Source: an uncultured Jannaschia sp. (lineage in GTDB: Bacteria > Pseudomonadota > Alphaproteobacteria > Rhodobacterales > Rhodobacteraceae). Taken from it: 8,293 nucleotides of DNA. Each line of letters opens with the position of its first letter. Position 1 is the stretch's first letter. The stretch covers positions 1 through 8,293 of the forward strand of contig CALFSY010000247.1 of the NCBI GenBank assembly GCA_937916365.1, written 5' to 3'. The translations under genes and the position numbers were made by a program. Under the pieces are notes generated by a model. It searched no databases, was not told the origin of the DNA, and saw only the letters and a list, made by a program, of their open reading frames with translations. Shown piece by piece: positions 1 to 7,235 of the stretch.

Positions 1-50
1 TGACCTAATCAAAATCAATACCATAATAGGTGGTGGTATGAACACGGCCG
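1..50. other. Short flank downstream of arsJ
   Basis: This is the sequence left of the arsJ stop. On the minus strand an ATG at 24-22 opens a frame (M V L I L I R S) that runs off the window. It could be the start of the next gene in the operon, but no purine-rich ribosome binding site precedes it. The 5-bp arms ATACC (18-22) and GGTAT (35-39) could form a weak hairpin after arsJ. On the minus strand this is followed by a T-rich stretch. Neither reading is strong. Confidence 0.2.
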
Positions 51-1331
51 TTACGCCGTCAATGGCACTGGATGCAATTTTGCCGAAAATACCGCCGCAA
101 ACACTAAAAAAACCGCCGCCGTTGCCAGGCATAACGCAACACCCCCAATTTGGTAGGAAACACCCGACATTAATGTGCCCAGCAACCGGCCTGCAGCATT
201 TGCCATGTAATAAAACCCCACATCCATCGTTACGCGATCATCCTTAGTAAAGCTAAGGATTAAATAAGAATGAAGGGCCGAATTTACGGCAAATCCCGCG
301 CCAAAAATCAAAAGGCCCAAGATCACCATCCCCACAACCCACGGGGCTGTCGGGGGCGCAAGATATATCATGGCCGATAACATCATAGGCACCAACGACA
401 ACCACCCCGCCCATCTGCGCGCCGCGCCAATCATTGTATTTTGCCCCCGTGTTTGTGCGCGCAGAATGTTTGGTGCATTGGCCTGTACTGCGCCATAGAG
501 TATTACCCAAACGGCCATAAAAATACCGATACTAAAAAATGCGGCGCGGTTGCCCACCGCCGTGCCATCCGACAGCACAGCGTAAAAATAAATCGGGATC
601 CCCACAACAAACCAAACATCCCGCGCACCGAATAAAAATACGCGCGCCGCGCTTAACCAATTTATATTTGGGTCGTTTGAAAAGATGTCTCGCAATTTTG
701 CATCTTTGCGGCCACCCGGCAAACCGGCGGGCATACGCACAGCAACCGCGATCAGGATCGCCGCCAAAACCACCGCCATGCCCAAAACTGAGGGCACAAA
801 TCCAAACACCGCCAATGTCGCGGCGCCCACCAAAAACCCCAACCCTTTGACCGCGTTTTTTGATCCGGTCAGTACCGCCACCCACCGAAACAATGCACCA
901 TCGCGATCGGGGGCCAACAACTTTACCGCAGATTTCGATGACATTTTAGCAAGATCTTTGGCCACACCGGACAAACCCTGCACCAACATCACAAATGTAA
1001 CCGATGCTGCAATCGTCCACCCCACATCAAGCTGCGATAATGCGATGAGCGCCAGGATTTGCAGGCCAAGCCCGGCATAAAGCGTTGTGGTCAACCCAAA
1101 TCGTGCGGCAATCCACCCAGCCGATAGGTTCGTGATGATGCCTGCGACCTCATACAATATAAACAGGTATGCCAACTGTATCGGCGAAAACCCTAACGTA
1201 TTGAAATGCAGCAAAACCAACATGCGTAATGCACCATCGGTCAACATAAACGCCCAATACGCTGCGGTGACGGCGATATAGGCGCCCAATCCCTGGGGTT
1301 GGGGGCGCATTGCCGCGGCGGGCATGGTCAT
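51..1331 (-). CDS. arsJ: ArsJ, organoarsenical (1-arseno-3-phosphoglycerate) MFS exporter
   Basis: This is a 426-residue inner-membrane transporter of the major facilitator superfamily with about 12 hydrophobic helices. I recognise it as ArsJ from its conserved stretches: YWAFMLTDGALRMLVLLHF near residues 25-43, then LGFSPIQLAYLF, KMSSKSAVK, KNAVKGLGFLVG in mid-protein, and TKDDRVTMDVGFYYMANAAG near the C-terminus. Known ArsJ proteins expel 1-arseno-3-phosphoglycerate, which breaks down outside the cell to release arsenate. The start ATG (1331-1329) overlaps the stop of the upstream dehydrogenase gene by 4 bp (ATGA), and a GGTAGGTG-like ribosome binding site lies inside the end of that gene. 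Met3 or Met8 are possible alternative starts, but the coupled one fits best. The stop TAA is at 53-51. The protein is full length with no visible defect. Identity rests on remembered family sequence plus the diagnostic neighbour. Confidence 0.93.
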   Translation of the reverse strand: MTMPAAAMRPQPQGLGAYIAVTAAYWAFMLTDGALRMLVLLHFNTLGFSPIQLAYLFILYEVAGIITNLSAGWIAARFGLTTTLYAGLGLQILALIALSQLDVGWTIAASVTFVMLVQGLSGVAKDLAKMSSKSAVKLLAPDRDGALFRWVAVLTGSKNAVKGLGFLVGAATLAVFGFVPSVLGMAVVLAAILIAVAVRMPAGLPGGRKDAKLRDIFSNDPNINWLSAARVFLFGARDVWFVVGIPIYFYAVLSDGTAVGNRAAFFSIGIFMAVWVILYGAVQANAPNILRAQTRGQNTMIGAARRWAGWLSLVPMMLSAMIYLAPPTAPWVVGMVILGLLIFGAGFAVNSALHSYLILSFTKDDRVTMDVGFYYMANAAGRLLGTLMSGVSYQIGGVALCLATAAVFLVFAAVFSAKLHPVPLTA

Positions 1332-2326
1332 GGATGTGCACCTACCATCATGGCCACGTCCACCAATCGGTGTGCATACCCCATCTCATTGTCATACCAG
1401 GCATAGATTTTAACCTGTGTGCCATTCACAACCATGGTCGATGGTGCATCAACGATCGTGGATCGTGGATCATTCACATAATCGGCGGATACCAGGGGGC
1501 GATCTTCATACCCCAAAATCCCTTGTAAGGGGCCATTTGATGCGGATTTTAGCAGCGCGTTAACCTCTGCCACTGTTGTTTCGCGCGCCACCTCGAACAC
1601 GCAATCGGTCAGTGACGCATTTAGTAAAGGCACGCGAACCGCATGACCATTCAATTTTCCCTTTAATTCTGGATAGATGAGTGTGATGGCCGTTGCACTG
1701 CCTGTTGTGGTGGGGATCAACGAATTTAATGCCGACCGGGCGCGCCGCAAATCTTTTGCCGGGCGATCCACAATCGTTTGGGTGTTGGTGACATCATGTA
1801 TCGTGGTGATTGATCCATGCCTGATACCTAAGGATTCGTGTATCACCTTTACAATCGGAGCCAGGCAATTTGTGGTGCAACTGGCCGCCGTAATAACCCG
1901 GTGATGGGCGGGGTCATAGATGGCATGGTTTACACCATAGACGATATTGGCCGCAGCGTTGTCTTTAACGGGTGCAGCAACAATCACACGTTTGACCCCT
2001 GCATCAAAATAGGGGGCAAGTTTCGCCACGGTTTTGAACGCGCCGGTGCAATCAATCATGACGTCGATGTCTGTTAGGGGTAAGTTTGTAGGATTTTTTT
2101 CCGAAAATACCGGCAGGCGCATTTCGTTGATCGTGATACTAGTCTCATCCGCCTCAAATAGTGCGTCCCAACGCCCATGGACAGTGTCAAATTCCAACAA
2201 ATGGGCGTGCATCGCAGGATCGCCTGTGGCGTCATTGACAAAGGCGATTTGAGCCCCCCGATCCAATAGGACACGCAATGCCAATTTTCCAATTCGACCA
2301 AGACCATTTAGGGCATATATCGTCAT
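1328..2326 (-). CDS. ArsJ-associated glyceraldehyde-3-phosphate dehydrogenase
   Basis: This is a 332-residue dehydrogenase of the phosphorylating GAPDH family, of normal length. The NAD-binding Rossmann motif NGLGRIG is at residues 7-13. Asp32, at the end of the second strand, suggests NAD rather than NADP. The active site SCTTNC (149-154) supplies the nucleophile Cys150, and His177 in TIHDVTNTQ is the matching base. PTTTG (205-209) and Arg231 are the expected phosphate-binding elements, and WYDNEMGYA is near 310-318. In arsenic operons this branch uses arsenate in place of phosphate and makes 1-arseno-3-phosphoglycerate, the ArsJ substrate. The assignment to that branch, rather than to glycolytic GAPDH, rests mainly on the 4-bp overlap with arsJ. 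The start at 2326 is supported by GGAAAGG about 8 nt upstream. It is first in the operon and is transcribed away from the iron-permease gene. Confidence 0.93.
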   Translation of the reverse strand: MTIYALNGLGRIGKLALRVLLDRGAQIAFVNDATGDPAMHAHLLEFDTVHGRWDALFEADETSITINEMRLPVFSEKNPTNLPLTDIDVMIDCTGAFKTVAKLAPYFDAGVKRVIVAAPVKDNAAANIVYGVNHAIYDPAHHRVITAASCTTNCLAPIVKVIHESLGIRHGSITTIHDVTNTQTIVDRPAKDLRRARSALNSLIPTTTGSATAITLIYPELKGKLNGHAVRVPLLNASLTDCVFEVARETTVAEVNALLKSASNGPLQGILGYEDRPLVSADYVNDPRSTIVDAPSTMVVNGTQVKIYAWYDNEMGYAHRLVDVAMMVGAHP

Positions 2327-2358
2327 CTCACACGCCTTTCCGCCGCTGTCGCATTCGA

Positions 2359-2393
2359 TATGATGCCTGTATCATAAAACGGGCGCATGATAC
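2359..2393. promoter_or_regulatory. Palindromes over the putative arsenic operon promoter
   Basis: On the minus strand, TATGAT (2376-2371) is the best -10 box for the dehydrogenase-arsJ operon, giving a leader of roughly 40 nt. I see no good -35. It lies within a perfect dyad GTATCAT-N11-ATGATAC (2369-2375 and 2387-2393). It also lies within a second, TATGAT-N6-ATCATA (2359-2364 and 2371-2376). Overlap with a -10 box fits a repressor operator, and ArsR is the obvious candidate from context. The sequence does not match an ArsR site that I can name. Confidence 0.4.
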
Positions 2394-2404
2394 CATCGCC
2401 TACG

Positions 2405-2418
2405 ACAATATCTATTGT
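2405..2418. promoter_or_regulatory. 14-bp palindrome between divergent genes (candidate operator)
   Basis: The sequence ACAATA-TC-TATTGT is a perfect inverted repeat with 6-bp arms. It sits just upstream of the likely -35 region of the iron-permease promoter and upstream of the arsenic operon promoter. The position suits a regulator acting on one or both genes, possibly a metal-responsive one. I cannot match it to a known Fur, Irr or RirA consensus with confidence. Confidence 0.35.
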
Positions 2419-2427
2419 GATGATAGT

Positions 2428-2454
2428 GTGACAAACATTGCAAATTCCTATAAT
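2428..2454 (+). promoter_or_regulatory. Promoter of the iron ABC permease gene
   Basis: A perfect -10 TATAAT is at 2449-2454. The best -35 candidates are GTGACA (2428-2433, short 15-nt spacer) and TGTGAC (2427-2432, 16-nt spacer), so activation by an upstream-bound factor is plausible. Transcription would begin near 2461, leaving a leader of only about 20 nt before the ATG at 2480. Confidence 0.5.
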
Positions 2455-2479
2455 TCTGACAAAAGAAATCAGATAATCA

Positions 2480-4141
2480 ATGACACACGCCACAGTAAAA
2501 ATAATGAAACATGCCTTACGTCTACGTTCTAGGCGGCTTGGCATACTCGCTTGGGCCATCGCGGCATTGTGCGCCCTGCCTATGGGGGCGGTGGCATTGG
2601 CGGCGCTGACGGGTGGGGCGGATACATTATCACAGTTGGTGGCGACCGTTCTGCCCCAATACATTGGCACAACTGTGGTGTTAGGTGCGATTGTGGCAGT
2701 GGGCACCGGCGTTATTGGAACGGGCACAGCGTGGTTGGTCACGGCCACAATTTTTCCTGGTCGCCGAATTTTTGAAATTATTTTGGCACTGCCTTTGGCG
2801 TTTCCAGCATATGTGTTGGCGTATGCTTATACCGATTTTTTGGATCATCCCGGGTGGGTTCAATCAACCTTGCGCGGCATCACGGGATGGGGGCCGCGGG
2901 ATTACTGGTTTCCTGAAATACGATCGTTGGGTGGGGCCGCGGCAATGTTGACGTTGGTTTTATATCCTTATGTCTATTTGTTGGCGCGCGCCGCATTTTT
3001 ACAACAATCGGCCACGGCCCATATCGCGGCACGCACATTGGGCCACAAACCGTGGCGTACATTTTTGCGTATTTCCCTGCCTATCGCGCGCCCGGCCATT
3101 GCGGGGGGGGTATTGTTGGCCTTGATGGAAACGTTGGCCGATTTTGGCACGGTGTCGTATTTCGGCGTGCAAACCTTTGCCACCGGTATTTACCAAAGCT
3201 GGTTTTCATTTTTCGACCGTGCAGCAGCGGCACAGTTGGCGTTGTGTCTGTTGATGATTGCCTTGATGCTGGCCGTGGCGGAACGCGCACAGCGGCGCAA
3301 TCACCGTCATCACGGCGCGGGCCGTCGGTTTGAGGCGCTGCCACCTGCTCGTTTGACAAGAATACAGGCGGCATGGGCCATGATCGCTTGTGGTATGCCT
3401 GTCATTTTTGGATTTATTCTTCCCACAGGATTATTATTGAGCATGGGGTGGGGGTCAGGCCAGATTTTGTTTAGCCCGCGTTATGGGGCATTTTTGCAAA
3501 ACTCGCTAACATTGGCTACCATTGCGGCAATTATAACAGTTATGGCCGCCATCGCGCTTGGATTTAATGCGCGGCTTCATCCCACACGTCCGGCTCAAAC
3601 GGCAATCCGTTTGGCCAGCCTTGGATATGCTGTGCCGGGCGGTGTGATTGCCGTTGGGCTATTGGTGCCTTTTGCGGCGTTTGATACGTTGCTTGATACT
3701 ATTATGGAGGCAACGTTTGCCATTGATACAGGGTTATTTATTACCGGATCCATCTGGGTGCTGGTGATGGCCTATATTGTGCGGTTTTTGGCCGCTGCCT
3801 TGAATGCGTATGATGCCGGATTGGCCACAATCAATCCAAACATGGACGTCGTTGCACGAACATTGGGGCGCACGCCCAATACAATCTTGCGTGGGGTGCA
3901 TTTGCCAATTTTGCGCCCCTCAATCCTGACGGCATTTTTGATTGTCTTTGTAGATGTGATGAAGGAATTGCCCGCCACACTGATCATGCGCCCTTTTAAC
4001 TTTGATACATTGGCCATACAGGCGCACCGATTGGCCGCTGATGAACGGTTAAGCGAGGCCGCTGTGCCAAGCCTGGTTATCGGGGGCGTTGGGTTAATTC
4101 CTGTCATAATTTTATGCTGGCGCCTTGGCCGGAAAAATTGA
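2480..4141 (+). CDS. Fe(3+)-type ABC transporter permease (FbpB/AfuB family)
   Basis: This 553-residue inner-membrane protein has two fused binding-protein-dependent permease domains (about residues 60-270 and 335-550). It forms the channel of an ABC importer, most likely for ferric iron. Each half carries the cytoplasmic EAA loop that docks to the ATPase: ARTLGHKPWRTFLRISLP (about 184-201) and ARTLGRTPNTILRGVHLP (459-476). A basic, histidine-rich linker (about 269-292) joins the halves. The length is typical of the family. The ATG at 2480 lies about 20 nt after the predicted transcription start. Its ribosome binding site is weak (AAAAGAAA), and Met9 (2504) is an alternative start. No periplasmic binding protein or ATPase gene lies beside it, so its partners must be encoded elsewhere. 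Ferric iron is inferred from family resemblance; related permeases carry other substrates. A G8 run occurs at 3113-3120 without breaking the frame. Confidence 0.85.
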   Translation: MTHATVKIMKHALRLRSRRLGILAWAIAALCALPMGAVALAALTGGADTLSQLVATVLPQYIGTTVVLGAIVAVGTGVIGTGTAWLVTATIFPGRRIFEIILALPLAFPAYVLAYAYTDFLDHPGWVQSTLRGITGWGPRDYWFPEIRSLGGAAAMLTLVLYPYVYLLARAAFLQQSATAHIAARTLGHKPWRTFLRISLPIARPAIAGGVLLALMETLADFGTVSYFGVQTFATGIYQSWFSFFDRAAAAQLALCLLMIALMLAVAERAQRRNHRHHGAGRRFEALPPARLTRIQAAWAMIACGMPVIFGFILPTGLLLSMGWGSGQILFSPRYGAFLQNSLTLATIAAIITVMAAIALGFNARLHPTRPAQTAIRLASLGYAVPGGVIAVGLLVPFAAFDTLLDTIMEATFAIDTGLFITGSIWVLVMAYIVRFLAAALNAYDAGLATINPNMDVVARTLGRTPNTILRGVHLPILRPSILTAFLIVFVDVMKELPATLIMRPFNFDTLAIQAHRLAADERLSEAAVPSLVIGGVGLIPVIILCWRLGRKN

Positions 4142-4162
4142 ACGTATGATGGATAATACACC

Positions 4163-4201
4163 CAACCGGTTGACACACCCCAACTAACATCCCACCTAAA
4201 T
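4163..4201 (+). promoter_or_regulatory. Putative lon promoter with overlapping palindrome
   Basis: A consensus -35 box TTGACA lies at 4170-4175. No good sigma-70 -10 box follows at 17 nt. CCTAAAT (4195-4201), about 20 nt downstream, loosely resembles a heat-shock sigma-32 -10 element, which would suit lon, but spacing and match are imperfect. The 10-bp palindrome CAACCGGTTG (4163-4172) overlaps the -35 box and could be an operator or chance. Confidence 0.35.
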
Positions 4202-4265
4202 GTATCCTGCCGGAGGGGGCGATGGGTGGCCGCATAAGTCGGGGCCTGGTCCCCCTGCCGTAACA

Positions 4266-4273
4266 AAGGAAGG
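4266..4273 (+). promoter_or_regulatory. Strong ribosome binding site of lon
   Basis: AAGGAAGG lies 11 nt before the ATG at 4285. It is the best Shine-Dalgarno match near this start and fixes the start of lon. The leader just upstream (4214-4256) can pair AGGGGG with CCCCCT, but that pairing does not cover the ribosome binding site. Confidence 0.7.
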
Positions 4274-4284
4274 TAAGTAACACT

Positions 4285-6684
4285 ATGACCCAAGATATAT
4301 TTCCTATCTTACCGCTACGCGATATTGTTGTATTTCCGCATATGATTGTGCCTTTATTCGTAGGGCGCGAAAAATCGGTTCGCGCGCTGGAAGAGGTGAT
4401 GAAAGACAACAAGCAGATTTTGTTGTCGAGCCAAATGGACCCATCCATTGATGACCCGAGCCAAGATGACATTTATAAGATCGGGGTTCTTGCCAACGTA
4501 TTGCAACTGTTAAAGTTGCCCGATGGCACCGTAAAGGTATTGGTCGAAGGCGCAATGCGCGTTCAAATCGAAGATTTTTCCATAACCGATGATTTTATGG
4601 CGGCGCGCATTGTTGTGTTGGATGAAATTGACGGGGATGTGGATGCGATCCAAGCGCTGCAACGATCTGTGGCCAATGATTTTGAACGCTACGCCAAGAT
4701 TAGAAAAAATATCCCCGAAGATGTGTTAACCACCATTGGCGATGCCACCGATCCGATGCGATTGGCCGATCTTGTATCGGGTCATCTAGGCGTCGATGTG
4801 CGCCAAAAACAAGATCTTTTAGAAACCCTTAGTGTATCGGCACGTTTGGAAAAGATTTATGGCCTGATGCAGGGGGAAATGTCTGTTCTGAAGGTCGAGA
4901 AAAAAATAAAATCGCGCGTGAAATCGCAAATGGAACAAACACAGCGCGAATATTACTTAAACGAACAAATGAAAGCGATCCAACGCGAATTGGGCGACGG
5001 GGAAGAAGGCGCCGGTGAGATTGCGGAGTTAGAGGATCGCATCGCCCAAACGGCCCTTTCCAAAGAAGCACGCGAAAAGGCGGACGGCGAAATCAAAAAA
5101 TTAAAATCAATGCCGTCTATGTCGGCCGAAGCCACAGTCGTGCGCAACTATCTTGATTGGTTGTTATCAATTCCGTGGGGCGTTAAATCGCGCGTCAAAA
5201 AAGATTTAGGCAGGGCGCAAACCGTTCTTGATGATGATCATTACGGGTTGGAAAAGGTCAAAGAACGCATTGTCGAATATCTAGCGGTTCAGCGCCGGTC
5301 GAAAAAATTGAAAGGCCCGATTTTGTGTCTGGTAGGGCCGCCGGGCGTGGGTAAAACATCGCTTGGCAAATCTGTGGCCCGGGCCACAGGGCGTGAATTT
5401 ATACGCATCTCTTTAGGGGGCGTGCGTGACGAATCGGAAATTCGCGGCCATAGACGCACCTATATTGGATCAATGCCGGGTAAGATCATTCAGGCTTTGA
5501 AAAAGGCAAAAACCACGAATCCTCTGATCCTGCTGGATGAAATAGATAAGATGGGGCGTGATTTTCGGGGGGATCCTGCCTCTGCCATGCTTGAGGTATT
5601 GGATCCTGAACAAAACGGAACGTTCGTGGACCATTATTTGGAGGTAGAATACGATCTATCCAACGTGATGTTTTTAACCACGGCAAATTCTTATGCCATG
5701 CCCGAACCACTATTGGATCGGATGGAAATCATTCCTTTGGCCGGATACACCGAGGATGAGAAACGCGAAATTGCAAAGCAACACCTGATTAAAAAGCAGG
5801 TTAAAAACCATGGTCTTAAAGTGCGCGAATTCGATCTGACCGATGAAGCGTTAACCGATGTGATCCGTTATTACACGCGCGAGGCAGGGGTTCGTAATCT
5901 GGAACGTGAAATCGCAAAAATGGCGCGCAAGGCCGTAACCACCATCGTGAAACAAGAGGCCGAAACGATCAATGTTACCCCTGATACGCTTGAAGATTTA
6001 TTGGGTGTTCGACGATTCAAATATGGCTTGGCCGAAAAAGAAGATCAGATCGGTGTTGTCACTGGATTGGCGTGGACATCGGTGGGTGGTGATTTGTTAA
6101 GCATAGAAGCGCTGCGTTTACCAGGCAAAGGGCGCATGAAAACCACCGGTAAATTAGGCGATGTTATGAAAGAGTCGATTGATGCGGCTGCATCATTCGT
6201 GCGCTCGATTAGCCCATCAATCGGGGTGCGGCCCACAAGGTTTGATAAATGGGATATTCACGTGCACGTTCCCGAGGGCGCAACCCCAAAAGATGGACCT
6301 TCGGCAGGGATTGCTATGGTAACATCCCTTGTATCGGTGCTTACCCAAATTCCCGTCCGCAAAGATATTGCAATGACGGGTGAAGTGACATTGCGTGGTA
6401 ATGTTTTGCCCATCGGTGGTTTGAAGGAAAAATTGTTGGCTGCGTTGCGTGGTGGGATCACCACAGTCTTAATCCCTGCGGATAATGAAAAAGACCTGCC
6501 CGATATTCCCGATAACGTGAAAGAAGGGCTAACCATTCTACCTGTGCAGCATGTGTCGGATGTTTTGAAACTGGCATTGGTGGATACACCTACGCCGATA
6601 GAATGGGACGAAGCCGCTGAAGAAGCCGCCACCGCCCAACAAGCATTGGACCAAGATGGCCCGGAAGGTGCCGTTGCCCATTAA
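4285..6684 (+). CDS. lon: Lon ATP-dependent serine protease (LonA)
   Basis: This is a complete 799-residue LonA protease, close to the usual length of about 780-810. It assembles into a cytoplasmic hexamer that unfolds and degrades misfolded and regulatory proteins. The N-terminal substrate-binding domain starts at FPILPLRDIVVFPHMIVP and covers about residues 5-200. A charged helical, coiled-coil-like segment follows (about 204-240, containing SQMEQTQREYYLNEQMKAIQ). The AAA+ domain has Walker A GPPGVGKTS (351-359, Lys357) and Walker B LLDEID (416-421, Asp418 and Glu419). The C-terminal protease domain carries the Ser-Lys dyad: Ser673 in PKDGPSAG and Lys716 in GGLKEKLLAA, 43 residues apart as in E. 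coli Lon. The tail after about residue 775 is acidic and alanine-rich. The start is supported by AAGGAAGG 11 nt upstream. The gene stands alone: the clpX and hupB neighbours common in other proteobacteria are not adjacent. Confidence 0.98.
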   Translation: MTQDIFPILPLRDIVVFPHMIVPLFVGREKSVRALEEVMKDNKQILLSSQMDPSIDDPSQDDIYKIGVLANVLQLLKLPDGTVKVLVEGAMRVQIEDFSITDDFMAARIVVLDEIDGDVDAIQALQRSVANDFERYAKIRKNIPEDVLTTIGDATDPMRLADLVSGHLGVDVRQKQDLLETLSVSARLEKIYGLMQGEMSVLKVEKKIKSRVKSQMEQTQREYYLNEQMKAIQRELGDGEEGAGEIAELEDRIAQTALSKEAREKADGEIKKLKSMPSMSAEATVVRNYLDWLLSIPWGVKSRVKKDLGRAQTVLDDDHYGLEKVKERIVEYLAVQRRSKKLKGPILCLVGPPGVGKTSLGKSVARATGREFIRISLGGVRDESEIRGHRRTYIGSMPGKIIQALKKAKTTNPLILLDEIDKMGRDFRGDPASAMLEVLDPEQNGTFVDHYLEVEYDLSNVMFLTTANSYAMPEPLLDRMEIIPLAGYTEDEKREIAKQHLIKKQVKNHGLKVREFDLTDEALTDVIRYYTREAGVRNLEREIAKMARKAVTTIVKQEAETINVTPDTLEDLLGVRRFKYGLAEKEDQIGVVTGLAWTSVGGDLLSIEALRLPGKGRMKTTGKLGDVMKESIDAAASFVRSISPSIGVRPTRFDKWDIHVHVPEGATPKDGPSAGIAMVTSLVSVLTQIPVRKDIAMTGEVTLRGNVLPIGGLKEKLLAALRGGITTVLIPADNEKDLPDIPDNVKEGLTILPVQHVSDVLKLALVDTPTPIEWDEAAEEAATAQQALDQDGPEGAVAH

Positions 6685-6786
6685 AGATACGCGCAATCAA
6701 AAAAGAGGTTCATGCGCGGTATGGTCTCAGCCAGACGCGGCGCAAACAAAGGCCATGCGCGCCCTGGAAAGACCAAAGTGGGAACA

Positions 6787-6823
6787 AAAGTTGTCAAACC
6801 CATCAAAAAGGTTTGGCAACTTT
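6787..6823 (-). terminator. Hairpin terminator between convergent lon and tRNA-Ser
   Basis: The arms at 6787-6800 and 6810-6823 form a 14-bp stem with one G-U wobble around a 9-nt loop. Read leftward, it is followed by TTTTGTT, a usable U-tract about 38 nt past the tRNA 3' end. Read rightward, it offers only TTT before CCC. It therefore probably ends the tRNA transcript and may also stop lon transcription, which ends about 100 nt upstream. Confidence 0.75.
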
Positions 6824-6860
6824 CCCTGTAAAACATTGATATTTTATTATAAAATAAGTC

Positions 6861-6950
6861 TGGCGGAGAGACAGGGATTCGAACCCTGGGTGGGCTTGCA
6901 CCCACAACGGTTTTCGAGACCGCCCCGTTCGACCACTCCGGCACCTCTCC
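6861..6950 (-). tRNA. tRNA-Ser (anticodon CGA)
   Basis: The reverse strand folds as a class II tRNA of 90 nt including an encoded CCA. The acceptor stem pairs GGAGAGG with TCTCTCC (last pair G-U), followed by discriminator G and CCA. The D arm begins CCGGAGTGG. The anticodon stem encloses the 7-nt loop CTCGAAA, giving anticodon CGA, which reads the serine codon UCG. The long variable arm pairs GTGGG with CCCAC, as expected of tRNA-Ser. The T arm is CAGGG-TTCGAAT-CCCTG. It is transcribed toward lon and away from rplU. No duplicated 3'-end sequence is visible, so there is no sign of an integrated element. Confidence 0.97.
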
Positions 6951-6988
6951 GCGTTTAGCCATAGCTTATAATATGATTTCCTAGTCAT

Positions 6989-7016
6989 GTTATATATATC
7001 CTGCAAGGGTTTGCAA
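6989..7016 (-). promoter_or_regulatory. Putative promoter of tRNA-Ser
   Basis: On the minus strand, a -35-like TTGCAA (7016-7011) and a -10-like TATAAC (6994-6989) are separated by 16 nt, within AT-rich sequence. Transcription would start near 6982, about 30 nt before the mature tRNA 5' end, leaving a short leader for RNase P to remove. Confidence 0.5.
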
Positions 7017-7079
7017 AATCTTCTAACCTAAAATTCGAGAGGTATGCCTTTATTCGCATATCCCATATAAAACTTCCTC

Positions 7080-7108
7080 TTGACACAATACAGGCTTTGA
7101 AGGATAGC
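7080..7108 (+). promoter_or_regulatory. Putative promoter of rplU-rpmA
   Basis: A perfect -35 TTGACA is at 7080-7085. The sequence 17 nt downstream, GATAGC (7103-7108), is only a poor -10, though strong -35 boxes with degenerate -10 boxes are usual in Rhodobacterales. This would give a leader of about 170 nt. An alternative -10, TATAAA (7206-7211), lacks a good -35. Which one is used cannot be settled from sequence. Confidence 0.35.
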
Positions 7109-7212
7109 AGGCGCTCAATGATTGCATCTATAGAATGATTTCGCGCTGTTGAACAAATGCCCTAGGGGCCGGTATTCAAATCAAGTTAATCTATGATTAA
7201 GTTGGTATAAAT

Positions 7213-7235
7213 ACTGCAAATGGTACATTGCCAGT
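7213..7235 (+). promoter_or_regulatory. Imperfect hairpin in the rplU leader
   Basis: The segments ACTGCAAATG and CATTGCCAGT can fold into a 9-bp stem with two single-base bulges and a GTA loop, ending about 47 nt before the rplU start. If the upstream promoter is used, the structure lies in the mRNA leader and could serve r-protein feedback control. A DNA-level operator is also possible. No known leader family is recognised. Confidence 0.3.

Noticed and set aside
539..1080. Long open frames on the plus strand opposite arsJ
   Set aside because: They are antisense to a well-recognised transporter, have low-complexity Pro/Thr/Lys/Asn-rich translations and no ribosome binding sites.
2323..2748. 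Minus-strand 141-codon frame across the divergent intergenic region
   Set aside because: It overlaps the start of the permease gene antisense, has a biased Ala/Thr/Val composition and resembles no family.
4214..4284. RNA thermometer controlling lon
   Set aside because: The obvious stem does not pair with the AAGGAAGG ribosome binding site, so there is no direct support for temperature gating of translation.
3772..4472. Minus-strand frames opposite the permease 3' end and lon 5' end
   Set aside because: They are shadows of two confident plus-strand genes, without motifs or start signals.
6861..6950. tRNA-Ser as an integration site for a mobile element
   Set aside because: No repeated tRNA 3' end, integrase or foreign-looking sequence is present on either side.
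6656..6958. 100-codon plus-strand frame over the lon end and tRNA
   Set aside because: It starts inside lon, crosses the terminator and runs antisense through the tRNA. Its translation there is just tRNA sequence.
6681..7006. Minus-strand frames of 67 and 93 codons over the tRNA-Ser
   Set aside because: Both read through the tRNA gene itself, a common source of false hypothetical proteins.
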